Source: Bacillota bacterium (GTDB taxonomy: Bacteria > Bacillota > Clostridia > Saccharofermentanales > DTU023). Taken from it: a stretch of DNA of 33,060 nucleotides. This document shows positions 1 through 8,624 of this stretch, piece by piece. The notes beneath the pieces were generated by a model, which worked only from the letters and a program-made list of their open reading frames with translations, did not search any database and was not told the origin of the DNA. The stretch is taken from contig JAKPXB010000010.1 of the NCBI GenBank assembly GCA_029570375.1, positions 1-33,060 on the forward strand, read 5' to 3'. Position numbers and translations under genes: made by a program. Position 1 is the stretch's first letter. The number at the start of each line of letters is the position of its first letter.

Positions 1-1
1 C

Positions 2-2065
2 AAAGACGCGGATGAGCCGCTCGTCGGTATTCTGAAGCGCGAAGGGCTGCTTCTGTCTGAAGTGGAAACAGAGCATACCTACCCGTTCTGCTGGCGCTGC
101 GATACCCCGCTCATCTATTACGCCCGGCACGCCTGGTTCATTGAGATGACAAAGCTGCGCGACAAACTCCTGGCCAATAACGAGAAAATCCACTGGATTC
201 CATCGCATATCGGGCCGGGGCGGTTCGGAAATTTCCTCGAGAGCGTCGTCGACTGGTGCCTCTCGCGCGAACGCTACTGGGGGACGCCGCTGCCCGTCTG
301 GGAATGCGGCGCGTGCCATCATCAGCATATGATCGGTTCAATCGCCGAACTGAAAGAAATGTCGCCCGATTGTCCAGAGGATATTGAACTCCATAAACCC
401 ATGATCGATCAGGTACATCTTCGCTGTCCGGCTTGCGGCGGATTGATGACGCGCGTGCCGGAGGTCATCGACTGCTGGTATGATTCGGGGTCGATGCCTT
501 TCGCGCAATACCATTACCCCTTTGAGAACGCCGATCTCTTCAGCGAGCGCATGCCGGCGGATTTTATCTCGGAAGCGATCGACCAGACGCGCGGGTGGTT
601 CTACAATCTGCATGCGATCAGCACGTGCCTGTTTGACTCCGAAGCGTTCAAAAACTGCATCGTGCTCGGCCATGTCCTCGATAAAGACGGCATCAAAATG
701 TCGAAGCACCTCGGCAATATTGTCGAGCCGCGCGAAATTCTCTCTCACGAAGGCGCCGACGCCGTCCGCTGGATGTTCTACGCCGGAAGCCAGCCATGGC
801 TGTCCGTCCGCTTCTCGGCGGAAGCGGTCAACGAGATGAAGCGCCGCTTCATGGGGACATTCTGGAATACGTATGCTTTCTTCGTTCTCTATGCCAATAT
901 TGACGGGTTTGAAAGACACGATTACAGGGATTTCCCTGTCGACGATCACAAAACGGTGATTGACAGGTGGATTGAGAGCCGCCTCCATTCGCTGATCCGC
1001 GAGGTGGACGCGAAGCTTGAAGCGTATGACATCACGACGGCGGCGAGAGCGCTGGAAGCGTTCACCGACGATCTGTCGAACTGGTATGTGCGCCGTTCGC
1101 GCGAGCGGTACTGGGGACCGGATCTCGACGCCGATAAGATCACCGCATACATCGTGCTGCACGATGTCCTCGTAACGATGGCTCATCTGACGGCGCCTTT
1201 TACTCCGTTCATGGCCGAGAGCGTTTACCGCAATCTCGTGGCCGGACACCTCGAAGGAATGCCGGAGAGCGTGCACCTCTGCGATTTCCCCGCGGCTGAC
1301 CCTGCAAGGATTGACGTCGGTCTCGAGAAGGATATGGCGCGCGTACTTGAAATCGTCTCGCTGGGGCGGGCCGCCAGAAACGCCGCCCAGCTCAAGATCA
1401 GACAGCCGCTATCCGCTATGGTCGTCGTGGGAAGCGAGCCGCTGTCGGATGAATTGACGGCGCTTGTACTCGATGAGCTCAATATTAAAAAGATGGTCTG
1501 GGCGGAGGATAACAGGAGTCTCGTAGACTATAAGTTTAAACCGCAGCTCCGGACGCTCGGTAGGATGATGGGCGCGAACCTGCCGAAGGGACGTATGCTC
1601 ATCGAGGCGCTTCCGGGCCGCGCTTCGATGGACCGCCTCCGGGAAGACGGGGTGCTCGACCTGGAGGTCGGAGGAACCGTGTACAAGCTGACGGCGGATG
1701 ATCTCCTGATTGAGGAGGTGCCGGCCGCGGGTTATGCCGTCGAGAGCGCCGGCGGTGTCACGGTGGCGCTTCGCACGGAGTTATCGGAGGAGCTGATCGA
1801 AGAAGGCCTGATGCGCGAGATGGTCAGCAAAGTACAGACGATGCGCCGTTCCAGCGATTTTCAGGTGACGGACCGGATTCTCCTCTACGTCAGGCGCAAT
1901 GAGCTCGCCGCCATGATCGATCGCCGCGTCGACGACATCATGGAAGAAGTTCTGGCGGAACAGGTGATTTTCTTCGACGACCTTTCCGAATTGCCGGAAG
2001 GTCTGGAGGCGCAGGACTGGGATATCAACGGCCACGCGATGACACTCGCTGTCCGTGTGTCCTGA
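2..2065 (+). CDS. ileS: isoleucyl-tRNA synthetase, C-terminal two thirds (5' end outside window)
   Basis: Charges tRNA-Ile with isoleucine in the cytoplasm. The frame is open from base 2, so the gene begins upstream; about 687 residues are present, and the first 300-400 of a roughly 1,030-residue enzyme are missing. The KMSKS loop reads KMSKH at 695-706, followed by LGNIVEP. Before it lie the cysteine pairs ECGAC and RCPACGG around nt 305-440 and the WYDSGSMPFAQ signature, both typical of the eukaryal-like (IleRS2) class. The C-terminal zinc ribbon of the ordinary bacterial class is absent. The tail (from about nt 950) is the anticodon-binding helical domain plus an extension. The IleRS2 class is generally insensitive to mupirocin, so tolerance is a plausible inference. 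Any T-box leader would lie upstream of the window. Confidence 0.97.
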   Translation, partial: KDADEPLVGILKREGLLLSEVETEHTYPFCWRCDTPLIYYARHAWFIEMTKLRDKLLANNEKIHWIPSHIGPGRFGNFLESVVDWCLSRERYWGTPLPVWECGACHHQHMIGSIAELKEMSPDCPEDIELHKPMIDQVHLRCPACGGLMTRVPEVIDCWYDSGSMPFAQYHYPFENADLFSERMPADFISEAIDQTRGWFYNLHAISTCLFDSEAFKNCIVLGHVLDKDGIKMSKHLGNIVEPREILSHEGADAVRWMFYAGSQPWLSVRFSAEAVNEMKRRFMGTFWNTYAFFVLYANIDGFERHDYRDFPVDDHKTVIDRWIESRLHSLIREVDAKLEAYDITTAARALEAFTDDLSNWYVRRSRERYWGPDLDADKITAYIVLHDVLVTMAHLTAPFTPFMAESVYRNLVAGHLEGMPESVHLCDFPAADPARIDVGLEKDMARVLEIVSLGRAARNAAQLKIRQPLSAMVVVGSEPLSDELTALVLDELNIKKMVWAEDNRSLVDYKFKPQLRTLGRMMGANLPKGRMLIEALPGRASMDRLREDGVLDLEVGGTVYKLTADDLLIEEVPAAGYAVESAGGVTVALRTELSEELIEEGLMREMVSKVQTMRRSSDFQVTDRILLYVRRNELAAMIDRRVDDIMEEVLAEQVIFFDDLSELPEGLEAQDWDINGHAMTLAVRVS

Positions 2066-2089
2066 CTCTGTGGCGGCTTCAGGGGGACA

Positions 2090-2866
2090 GTGAACCGGCG
2101 TCAGTCAGCAGGCGAAAAACGCGGGCGGGTTTTCCATAAAGGGAAAACCCGCTCTTATCAGGCGTTCGCATCGCTGGCGCAGAGCGCCCTGATTATGGCG
2201 CTCTATATCGCCCTGACGCTCACCACCCCGTGGATGAGCTTTCAGGTCGTTCAGCTCCGGCTGGCGGAGGTGCTGACAGCGCTTCCCGCTCTTTTCCCAT
2301 CCGCCATCCCCGGTGTATTCGCGGGGTGTCTCGTCTCGAATATTCTGAATCCTTCACCGCTCGGACTCGTCGATATCATCTGCGGGAGCGCGACCACGCT
2401 CTGTGCGGCCTCTCTGACCTGGATCATGGCCAAGCCTCTTCGACAGGCGCTGGCGCGGATGCTTCAAGAAGGAAACCCGCCGCCCTCCGCAGAGACCGCC
2501 CTGATCGGCGGAGCCGTGCCGCCGCGCGGATACGCGGCGCCGCTCCCGAAGCGGGAGGAAGACGGGAAGGGAAGCGGGAAAATGGCAAGGGGGAAGCGGC
2601 GCTTGTTCGCGATGCGGTTCATCCCGCTCCTGCCGCCTGTTGTCTTAAACGCGCTGGTCGTGGGGACCTATCTCCCGTACCTGCTCAGTGAAGGTGCGCC
2701 GGGCATCTGGTTTATCCTGGGGACTATCGGCTCTATTTTTCTCTCGCAGGCTGTCGTCGTGTGGGGGCTCGGTCTGCCTCTTATCATGTCACTCGAGCGC
2801 ACGCCGTGGGCTAAACGCATCTATCTTGTGGGAAATGACGCATTACTTCGATCAGAAACAGAATAG
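2090..2866 (+). CDS. QueT-like ECF transporter S component (predicted queuosine-precursor uptake)
   Basis: Predicted integral membrane protein of 258 residues. The stretch QLRLAEVLTALPALFPSAIP (residues 55-74) followed by GVFAGCLVSNIL and GLVDIICGSATTL matches the QueT family, substrate-binding subunits of ECF transporters thought to import queuine or preQ1. Start: GTG at 2090 preceded by AGGGGG at 2081-2086; an ATG at residue 36 would cut into the first helix. Oddity: family members are about 160-170 residues, and this one carries an extra hydrophilic, Pro/Gly/Lys-rich loop of about 55 residues (117-172) between helices, with helices resuming at residue 173. It starts 25 bp after ileS and its 3' end overlaps the following methyltransferase by 32 bp, so all are probably co-transcribed. 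A queuosine gene (queH) occurs about 16 kb downstream. No preQ1 riboswitch was recognised upstream. Substrate is inferred from family only. Confidence 0.75.
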   Translation: MNRRQSAGEKRGRVFHKGKTRSYQAFASLAQSALIMALYIALTLTTPWMSFQVVQLRLAEVLTALPALFPSAIPGVFAGCLVSNILNPSPLGLVDIICGSATTLCAASLTWIMAKPLRQALARMLQEGNPPPSAETALIGGAVPPRGYAAPLPKREEDGKGSGKMARGKRRLFAMRFIPLLPPVVLNALVVGTYLPYLLSEGAPGIWFILGTIGSIFLSQAVVVWGLGLPLIMSLERTPWAKRIYLVGNDALLRSETE

Positions 2867-3491
2867 CGAACACGCGTACCGGGCGTTCGAGGCGGCGTGG
2901 GAGGGGACATTGTTCCGCTTCACGTCAGACAGCGGCGTTTTTTCCAGAAGACAAGTGGATGACGGCACGCATCTTCTCGTTTCAACCGTCCTGTCCTGTG
3001 AAGCGGACGCGCCGATTCAGGTGCTTGACCTCGGGACAGGCATCGGCGTGATGGCGATTGCCCTCGCCGGACTGCGCCCGTCTTTCCGTGTCCTGGGCAG
3101 CGATATCAACGAGCGCGCTGTGTCGCTCGCGCGGCGCAACGCCTCGCTGAACGGCGTCAGGAACGCGTCATTTCTTGAATGCGACGGCGTGCCTGTGGAC
3201 GGCGCCTGCGAAGGAGAGCCTGTCGAAGGCTCTGCCGGCAAGGGCGCGCGCTATGACCTGATTATTCTGAATCCTCCCATTCGCGCGGGGAAAGAGACGG
3301 TATACCGCCTCTTTCGGGAAGCGCGCGAACATCTGAACGACGGCGGCCGGTTCTATATTGTAATCCGTGTCAGGCAGGGAGCCGCGTCAGCGGCTAAAGA
3401 ACTGGCCGGGTCTTTTGATATTGTGGAAACGATCAATCGCGGGAAAGGTTATCATGTGATCAGAGCGTGTGTCCCGAAGAGCGGCGGATAG
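2835..3491 (+). CDS. RsmC-like class I SAM-dependent methyltransferase
   Basis: 218-residue methyltransferase of the MTS/RsmC type, whose members methylate guanine N2 in 16S rRNA. Visible: the N-terminal HYFDQKQNSEH and FRFTSDSGVFSRRQVDDGTHLL signature of the small clostridial or bacillar family (YbxB-like), SAM motif I VLDLGTGIG at 63-71, an acidic end of strand 2 (GSDIN), and the catalytic NPPI at 146-149 followed by RAGKETVY. The frame is open further upstream inside the QueT-like gene, but family proteins begin at MTHYF, so ATG 2835 is chosen; it overlaps the upstream gene by 32 bp, implying translational coupling. Residues 120-138 (Gly/Glu-rich) form a short insertion before motif IV. 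Exact rRNA target is not provable from sequence. Confidence 0.85.
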   Translation: MTHYFDQKQNSEHAYRAFEAAWEGTLFRFTSDSGVFSRRQVDDGTHLLVSTVLSCEADAPIQVLDLGTGIGVMAIALAGLRPSFRVLGSDINERAVSLARRNASLNGVRNASFLECDGVPVDGACEGEPVEGSAGKGARYDLIILNPPIRAGKETVYRLFREAREHLNDGGRFYIVIRVRQGAASAAKELAGSFDIVETINRGKGYHVIRACVPKSGG

Positions 3492-3531
3492 GCGCGGTGT
3501 TAACATGCAGACGGCAGGGGGGAGGAGCGAC

Positions 3532-4038
3532 ATGTTTTCCATAACAGCCATCGGGCAGGACAGCCACCGGTTTATGACAGAGGAGGCGGCCGCTTCTTCC
3601 GGGCGCGTGCTTCGGCTCGGCGGCCTGGCGATCGAAGGCTTCCCGGCACTCGATGGCAACAGCGACGCGGATGTCGTTCTCCACGCGCTGACAAACGCGC
3701 TGTCCGGGCTCTCCGGTGTGAGAGTACTCGGAGCGTCCGCGGATGAAATGGCGCGGCGCGGCATCACGGACAGCGGCGCCTATGTCGCGCGGGCACTGGA
3801 AGAACTCGGGGATATCCTCCTGACCCATCTCTCTTTTTCGATCGAAGCGAAAAGGCCGCGCCTGGCCGCGCTGATCGACCCAATGCGGGAGAACATCGCG
3901 CGGATGACCGGGCTTTCCGTCCGTCATGTCGCCATCACGGCTACGTCAGGCGAAGACCTTACCGCTTTCGGACGGGGGGAAGGGATCGCCTGCTTCTGCG
4001 CCGCGTCCGCGGTTGTGCTCAGAGAAAACAGGAATTAA
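3532..4038 (+). CDS. divergent IspF-like protein (2-C-methyl-D-erythritol 2,4-cyclodiphosphate synthase family)
   Basis: 168 residues, the normal IspF size. IspF closes the cyclodiphosphate ring in the non-mevalonate isoprenoid pathway. Seen: the N-terminal metal-site pattern GQDSHRF (Asp10, His12), NSDADVVLHALTNAL with the third metal ligand His51, and the C-terminal GRGEGIACF (147-155). Missing: the conserved GDIGxxFPDTD segment expected after ALT-AL; here it reads GVRVLGASADEMARRG. The TTTE-x-LGFTGRGEG block has become TATSGEDLTAFGRGEG. Metal binding therefore looks kept, while the substrate-contact loop is altered. Start: ATG 3532 has GGAGGAG at 3521-3527 just upstream; an ATG at 3505 and an earlier in-frame codon are less well placed. 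The 3' end overlaps the convergent DUF2207 gene by 20 bp. It may be a true but divergent enzyme or a repurposed paralogue. Confidence 0.75.
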   Translation: MFSITAIGQDSHRFMTEEAAASSGRVLRLGGLAIEGFPALDGNSDADVVLHALTNALSGLSGVRVLGASADEMARRGITDSGAYVARALEELGDILLTHLSFSIEAKRPRLAALIDPMRENIARMTGLSVRHVAITATSGEDLTAFGRGEGIACFCAASAVVLRENRN

Positions 4039-5929
4039 ACAATTCACGCCAGGCGGCCAGAATCCGCTCCATCTCGTCGAGGGCGCGCCGGAGGAGAATG
4101 CGCTCATAGGGATCATTCGGATCGATGTCCGTCTTAACAGCGGCGGGCATCTTTAATCCGCGGTAGACGTGGAGCAGCGCGTAGGCGGCGCGGTCGAAAT
4201 AAGGAGAATCCATTTTTTTCACACCGGACAGATATTCGGAAGTCCTGCCGAGCGCGATAGCTGCGGGGAGCGCGCCGATCAATGTTTCAATCTCTGTCAT
4301 CTTGTCTCCGGTAGACTGGGTCAGAAGTCCGGGGGACTTGAGCGCACGCGCAAACCGGCGTATTTCGTGAGCGTGCCGCCTTCCCTCTGCTGTCAGGAAA
4401 CGGAAGGACAGCCCGCTTAAGGCAAACAGTGCGGTGTTTATAAGCATGATAAATGTCAGAGGAGAGTTCGTATAGATGTAAAAAAAGATCGAAAGCGCGA
4501 AAAAGAGAATAGAGAAGCAGAAGCACGCGAGCCTGATGACTTTCGTCCACAAGGGCTCGGAGAGCCCGCTATTCGCGAACGCTGTGTCGACATGCTTCCT
4601 GAAACGCTGTGCCAGCTGCCGGAAATCATCTCCGCGCGCGGCGATCCGCAGTCTCTCCGGAGACAGTACGTTGTCATACTCCGGCTGCGCGATGAAAAGC
4701 CATTGCAGGAGAAGCGTCTCATAAGTGGTGAACTGAGAAAAGTCGTTGCGGTTCGGGTGATTCCAAATGAAAACTTCATCTGTCCACGAAATTTCGCGGC
4801 GCGTCACAAGACTCAGAAGCGTGGCGAGCAGGAGATCAGGTTCATTCAGCCGGAGGCTCGCGAGTGACACCGTCTCCGCCGGACGCGATAACAGAGGCCA
4901 GAGCGCGAAGTCGCTTCGGACGCGGCGTTTCCCTGTCAGTGAAAAAAACTGGAGAGACAGAACGATAATCAGGCCAACGGCGCTGAGGATCGTGACAATA
5001 TGCGTGATCGACTCCCGGAGTGATTCGAGTTTCGAGAGACGGGCTGACAGGGATTGCGCGCCGGATAATAGGCGCGCGAGAGGCGTGGTGTCGGAAGCCG
5101 GAAGGATAAAAGGGAAACAGCGCTTCGGCATGCTGATCGCAATCGCCGTGCCGCTCGTTTTCACGAAATGCTGGTTGTCGATAAAGGACACGGAGTTGGA
5201 TGATGTTTTGTTTTCCGTGAGCATGTGATACGCGACCGGTACGATTTCCGCGGTGTCAATGAGGCAATCTTCGGGGAAAGTGAACATCCAGAGAAGAGTT
5301 TCTACTCTCATGTTATTCGGCACAACGCAGAGAGGGCCTGAGATAAGCGCGCGGCCATCCTTTTCCACAACACCCCGCGTCCACTGGTAGCTGAGCCTGA
5401 AGATGTAATCGTCGGTAAAGGAGGTCATGCTGAGGTGAAGGCGCAGCTTATCTTTCAATCGTTCCGTCGTGTAAGAAAAAGGCTGAGGGTATTTATTATT
5501 CAGCAGCGGAACCTCGATATATTTCACTTCTTTTTCGTGATCCGGATCCTGCGCGATTTCGAAAGACTGAAGCTGTGACTCCCCGTCGAGCGGGAAGAGC
5601 AGATTAAACGTGAGGGATTTATACGGTTTTCCAAAGTGGAACCGGATGGTCTCGGTTATGTCGACGGTCCCATCCTTATTAACCGATACGTGCGCCGTCG
5701 CGTTCTCAACATACGTGGACGGCTTCTTCTCCGCGGCGCTGACGGCCGGATGTCCGGCCGGGAAGAATGAAACTGCCAGGAAGACAGCGAGCGCCAGGAT
5801 GACAGTGCGGACAGCGCGCCGCGCGCGGGGCGTTCTCCGGCTAATAGAATGCTGAGATTTGTTATGGCCGCCGATGTGACGCATAGGGGATCGATGGTGC
5901 CTCCGTTCATGGAAAACGCGTACTACCAT
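4019..5929 (-). CDS. DUF2207-type predicted membrane protein with extracytoplasmic N-terminal domain
   Basis: 636-residue protein of unknown function. After a basic start of about 40 residues comes a hydrophobic signal or anchor segment (about 40-62) ending in AVSAAEKK. A beta-rich outside domain follows, including VNKDGTVDITETIRFHF, the characteristic opening of DUF2207 proteins. A transmembrane helix lies near residue 310-335 and a helical pair near 480-525; the C-terminal part is cytoplasmic and helical. DUF2207 proteins are widespread membrane proteins in Gram-positive bacteria with no settled function. Start is uncertain: ATG 5929 has no convincing ribosome site; ATG 5884 (MRHIGG) has GGAGG, but about 15 nt away. 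Its last 20 bp overlap the 3' end of the IspF-like gene on the other strand. It appears to be a single-gene unit. Confidence 0.8.
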   Translation of the reverse strand: MVVRVFHERRHHRSPMRHIGGHNKSQHSISRRTPRARRAVRTVILALAVFLAVSFFPAGHPAVSAAEKKPSTYVENATAHVSVNKDGTVDITETIRFHFGKPYKSLTFNLLFPLDGESQLQSFEIAQDPDHEKEVKYIEVPLLNNKYPQPFSYTTERLKDKLRLHLSMTSFTDDYIFRLSYQWTRGVVEKDGRALISGPLCVVPNNMRVETLLWMFTFPEDCLIDTAEIVPVAYHMLTENKTSSNSVSFIDNQHFVKTSGTAIAISMPKRCFPFILPASDTTPLARLLSGAQSLSARLSKLESLRESITHIVTILSAVGLIIVLSLQFFSLTGKRRVRSDFALWPLLSRPAETVSLASLRLNEPDLLLATLLSLVTRREISWTDEVFIWNHPNRNDFSQFTTYETLLLQWLFIAQPEYDNVLSPERLRIAARGDDFRQLAQRFRKHVDTAFANSGLSEPLWTKVIRLACFCFSILFFALSIFFYIYTNSPLTFIMLINTALFALSGLSFRFLTAEGRRHAHEIRRFARALKSPGLLTQSTGDKMTEIETLIGALPAAIALGRTSEYLSGVKKMDSPYFDRAAYALLHVYRGLKMPAAVKTDIDPNDPYERILLRRALDEMERILAAWRELFNSCFL

Positions 5930-6054
5930 TCTACCATCAAAAACAGACGCGTTCCGGGGAATTCAGATGGCGCCGGCTGCCGTCCCGCGTCCGGCTGAGA
6001 AGCGGACGGCCGGCAGCACACGATTCTCCCGATTTTCACGGAGGGTTTTCGAAG

Positions 6055-6086
6055 GTTCACAAAGATCACCAAAAGTTCACCAAAAT
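6055..6086 (+). repeat. three short imperfect TTCACCAAAA-like repeats upstream of rpsU
   Basis: Three imperfect copies in tandem: GTTCACAAAG (6055-6064), ATCACCAAAAG (6065-6075) and TTCACCAAAAT (6076-6086). They sit just upstream of the rpsU -35 box. Spacing of the TCAC cores is 9 and 11 bp, close to one helical turn, as expected for a protein-binding array; no regulator can be named. Confidence 0.45.
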
Positions 6087-6097
6087 CGCCCGGCTGT

Positions 6098-6127
6098 TTG
6101 ACGGTCCGCGGGATTTCATTGTATACT
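6098..6127 (+). promoter_or_regulatory. sigma-A-type promoter of rpsU
   Basis: TTGACG at 6098-6103, an 18-bp spacer, and TATACT at 6122-6127. Transcription would begin near 6134, giving a leader of about 54 nt to the rpsU start. This is the best housekeeping promoter match in the first 10 kb. Confidence 0.75.
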
Positions 6128-6187
6128 ACTTGGGTACTGTGAATCCGACAGGGTTACTCAGAGTTCACTGCGAGGGGAGGGATAAGG

Positions 6188-6361
6188 TTGACGGAGATTC
6201 GCGTAAAAGATAATGAATCCCTGGACAGTGCGCTGAGACGTTTTAAGCGTTCCACCGCGCGTTCAGGCGTGCTCGCTGAAGTACGCAAGCGTGAGCACTA
6301 CGAAAAGCCGAGTGTTCGACGCAAGAAAAAAGCTGAAGCCGCCAGAAAGCGCAAACGCTGA
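6188..6361 (+). CDS. rpsU: 30S ribosomal protein bS21
   Basis: A 57-residue, very basic ribosomal protein of the small subunit, acting near the anti-Shine-Dalgarno end of 16S rRNA. The translation starts [20 protein letters not shown], the standard bS21 opening, and ends in a Lys/Arg/Ala tail ([12 protein letters not shown]), the right length and composition for Clostridia. The start codon is TTG at 6188, preceded by GGGAGGG at 6175-6181 with 6 nt spacing; no in-frame ATG exists, which makes the gene easy to miss. It stands alone between its own promoter (6098-6127) and terminator (6380-6413), ahead of recJ. In many Firmicutes bS21 level affects start-site choice; regulation here is not shown by sequence beyond the promoter and upstream repeats. 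Confidence 0.95.
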   Translation: MTEIRVKDNESLDSALRRFKRSTARSGVLAEVRKREHYEKPSVRRKKKAEAARKRKR

Positions 6362-6379
6362 TATTTCATGGACGACACG

Positions 6380-6413
6380 AAAAGAGGTCCGTTGTTTTCA
6401 ACGGGCCTCTTTT
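6380..6413 (+). terminator. rho-independent terminator after rpsU
   Basis: Arms AAAAGAGGTCCGTTG (6380-6394) and CAACGGGCCTCTTTT (6399-6413) pair over 15 bp with a single G-U wobble and a TTTT loop. The A-rich and T-rich flanks make it potentially bidirectional. It separates rpsU from recJ. Confidence 0.9.
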
Positions 6414-6473
6414 GAGTTGAAGAATCTGTGATAGTTTGAGTGTAAAGAACACGCGGAAACAGGGGATGGGGCA

Positions 6474-8624
6474 ATGAGAGACAATGCCAGACACCACGCG
6501 CTTGAATGGCTGTCGCCCGCCGAATGGACAGTCGCCTGTGACGACAGGGCGGTGGCGGGGGAGACATCTGTTTTGTCGCGTGTTCTGCGCGCCCGAAATC
6601 TCGAAACACCTGAACAGCAGGAAGCTTTCCTCAACTGCTCTTTAAAGGATATACCCGATCCTTTCCTCTTTCTCGATATGGACAGAGCCTGCCGGATCAT
6701 CCGCGCTGTGATGGAGCGGGAGAATCCGTCGGTATTGATTTTTGGCGATTACGATGCCGACGGGCTCACGTCATCGGCGCTTCTCGGGCGCTGGTTCAAG
6801 GCGAGAGGAGTCAGCCCGGAACTGCTGATCCCCGACCGCTTTGACGACGGGTACGGATTATCCCCCGATCTCGCGCAGGAGATCCTGCTTCACCGCCCCG
6901 ATCTTGTGATTACAGTCGACACCGGGACGTCTTCGCCGGAAGCCGTAAACTGGCTGGTTTCTCGGGGCGTGGAGGTGGTTGTGACCGATCACCACCTCCC
7001 GTCCGAAGATTTTGTCAGAGGGTCAGTCCCGATGATCAACCCTTCTATTCCGGATGAGACGTACCCCTATAAAGCGTTAAGCGGCGCGGGCGTCGCCTAT
7101 CTTCTGACGGTCGCCATGGACCGCTGTATGGGAGAATTGTCCCCTGTCCGGGATACGCTTACGGTGATCGCTTCTGTGGGCACGATCGCCGATGTGATGC
7201 CGCTTACCGGGGTGAACCGCGCCATTGTCCGCGCTGGAATCGCGTTGTTCGAGGAACATGCCCCCGCCGGGCTGAAAGCGCTTCACCGAGTTGCAGCTGA
7301 CGCAGACAGCCGTAAGTCCGCGGTGACAGCGCATGAGATTGCCTTCGCTGTCGCGCCGAGGCTGAACGCGGCAGGGCGCATGGGAGATGTGCGGCTCGCT
7401 CTTGACTTGCTGCTCGAAGAGGACCCCCGGCGGGTGGTGATCCTGGCCGACAAGCTCAACGAGCTGAACAATGAACGCAAGCAGGCCGAACAGGATGTTT
7501 TCACCGAAGCATTGGCCGATGTCATGAACGGACAGGGCGATTCGCCCCTGACAGTCGCGATCGCGCGGGGAACCGGCTGGCATGCCGGCGTATTGGGGAT
7601 CGTCAGCGCGAGGCTGGCCGAGAGACTGCGCGTTCCGTCTATCACACTTGCTGAAGACGGGGGAATCCTGTCAGGGTCAGCCCGGACTTTTGGCAGGATC
7701 AACTTAATCGAAGGTCTTACGCAGGCAGCCATGTTTCTCGAAACTTACGGCGGGCACGCGGGGGCAGCGGGGATTTCCCTGAGGGATGAAAATTTCGATC
7801 GATTCCGCGAGGCGATGATCTCCTATATCGAATCGATACCGAAGAAAATGCGGCAGGTGCCATTGCGGGCGGATACGACTCTCGAGGGGAACGCCATTGA
7901 TGAGAGCGTCATCGAGTGTTTCGACGCGCTCGAGCCGATGGGGTACGGTTTTGAGCGACCGCTTTTTCTGATCCCCCGCCTGAAAATTGAAGGGATTGTC
8001 CGCGTGGGCGACGGGCGCCATCTGCGGCTGAGAGTGCGGGCGCGGGGGGAGAAAAAGCGCCTGTTCGACGCGATTCTGTTTCACCGCGGAGAGGATGAAG
8101 TTTTTTACTCGGTGGGCGATGAGATCGATCTTCTGGCGGCGCCCGAGTTCAACATCTGGCGCGACCGGCGTTTCATTCAGCTCCGGGCAAAGGATGTGAG
8201 ACCCTCCGGACAGGAAGCCTCCGATCGTGACGCGTGGCGTGCGCTGCCGGAAGTGCTGCGCGGAATGCCGGATGAGAACCTTTCGGAACGCCTCTCCGGA
8301 CAGGGCGTGGCAGCGGTCAGCCCGCGCGTCTTTATTGCGCTGTGGCATCTCATCTCCGCTCTCGCGGGCCAAGAGCGCCATGCTTTCGCTTTCTCGCCGT
8401 CCAGGTTGGCGTGGCTCCTCACACACCGCTATAATGTGACTGTAAGCGCGCTCGGTGTTTTGCTCGCTCTCGCTCTCTTCGCGGAGGTCGGGCTCGGCGA
8501 GCTCGCGGAAGACGAGGAGAGCGGTTATATTTTCCGCCCGCTTGAGACGCGTGACGAGAAACTGAAACTGACAAAAGCGCCCCTCTGGGGGAAACTCGAA
8601 GCACTGGGAGTCCTGATGCCATGA
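6474..8624 (+). CDS. recJ: single-stranded-DNA-specific 5'-3' exonuclease RecJ
   Basis: 716 residues. RecJ degrades single-stranded DNA 5' to 3' in recombination and mismatch or base-excision repair, using two metal ions. Seen: DHH-family motif I GDYDADG (91-97), VDTGTSS near 148-154, motif III TDHH (171-174), the NAAGRMGD block near residue 300, and the DHHA1 signature GGHAGAAG near 425. An OB-fold region follows (about 460-570). The last 130 or so residues form a less conserved helical tail, common in Firmicutes RecJ proteins, which are longer than the E. coli enzyme. Start ATG 6474 lies after AGGGGATGGGG. The stop overlaps the rel start by 4 bp (ATGA at 8621), so the two genes are translationally coupled. 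All catalytic acids are present, so it should be active. Confidence 0.95.
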   Translation: MRDNARHHALEWLSPAEWTVACDDRAVAGETSVLSRVLRARNLETPEQQEAFLNCSLKDIPDPFLFLDMDRACRIIRAVMERENPSVLIFGDYDADGLTSSALLGRWFKARGVSPELLIPDRFDDGYGLSPDLAQEILLHRPDLVITVDTGTSSPEAVNWLVSRGVEVVVTDHHLPSEDFVRGSVPMINPSIPDETYPYKALSGAGVAYLLTVAMDRCMGELSPVRDTLTVIASVGTIADVMPLTGVNRAIVRAGIALFEEHAPAGLKALHRVAADADSRKSAVTAHEIAFAVAPRLNAAGRMGDVRLALDLLLEEDPRRVVILADKLNELNNERKQAEQDVFTEALADVMNGQGDSPLTVAIARGTGWHAGVLGIVSARLAERLRVPSITLAEDGGILSGSARTFGRINLIEGLTQAAMFLETYGGHAGAAGISLRDENFDRFREAMISYIESIPKKMRQVPLRADTTLEGNAIDESVIECFDALEPMGYGFERPLFLIPRLKIEGIVRVGDGRHLRLRVRARGEKKRLFDAILFHRGEDEVFYSVGDEIDLLAAPEFNIWRDRRFIQLRAKDVRPSGQEASDRDAWRALPEVLRGMPDENLSERLSGQGVAAVSPRVFIALWHLISALAGQERHAFAFSPSRLAWLLTHRYNVTVSALGVLLALALFAEVGLGELAEDEESGYIFRPLETRDEKLKLTKAPLWGKLEALGVLMP

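Noticed and set aside
338-1276. A 312-codon minus-strand open frame opposite ileS
   Set aside because: Shadow of ileS; no ribosome site, no family resemblance, and composition typical of antisense readings.
2041-2090. preQ1 riboswitch before the QueT-like gene
   Set aside because: Only 25 bp separate it from ileS; no preQ1-type pseudoknot sequence was found there or upstream of queH.
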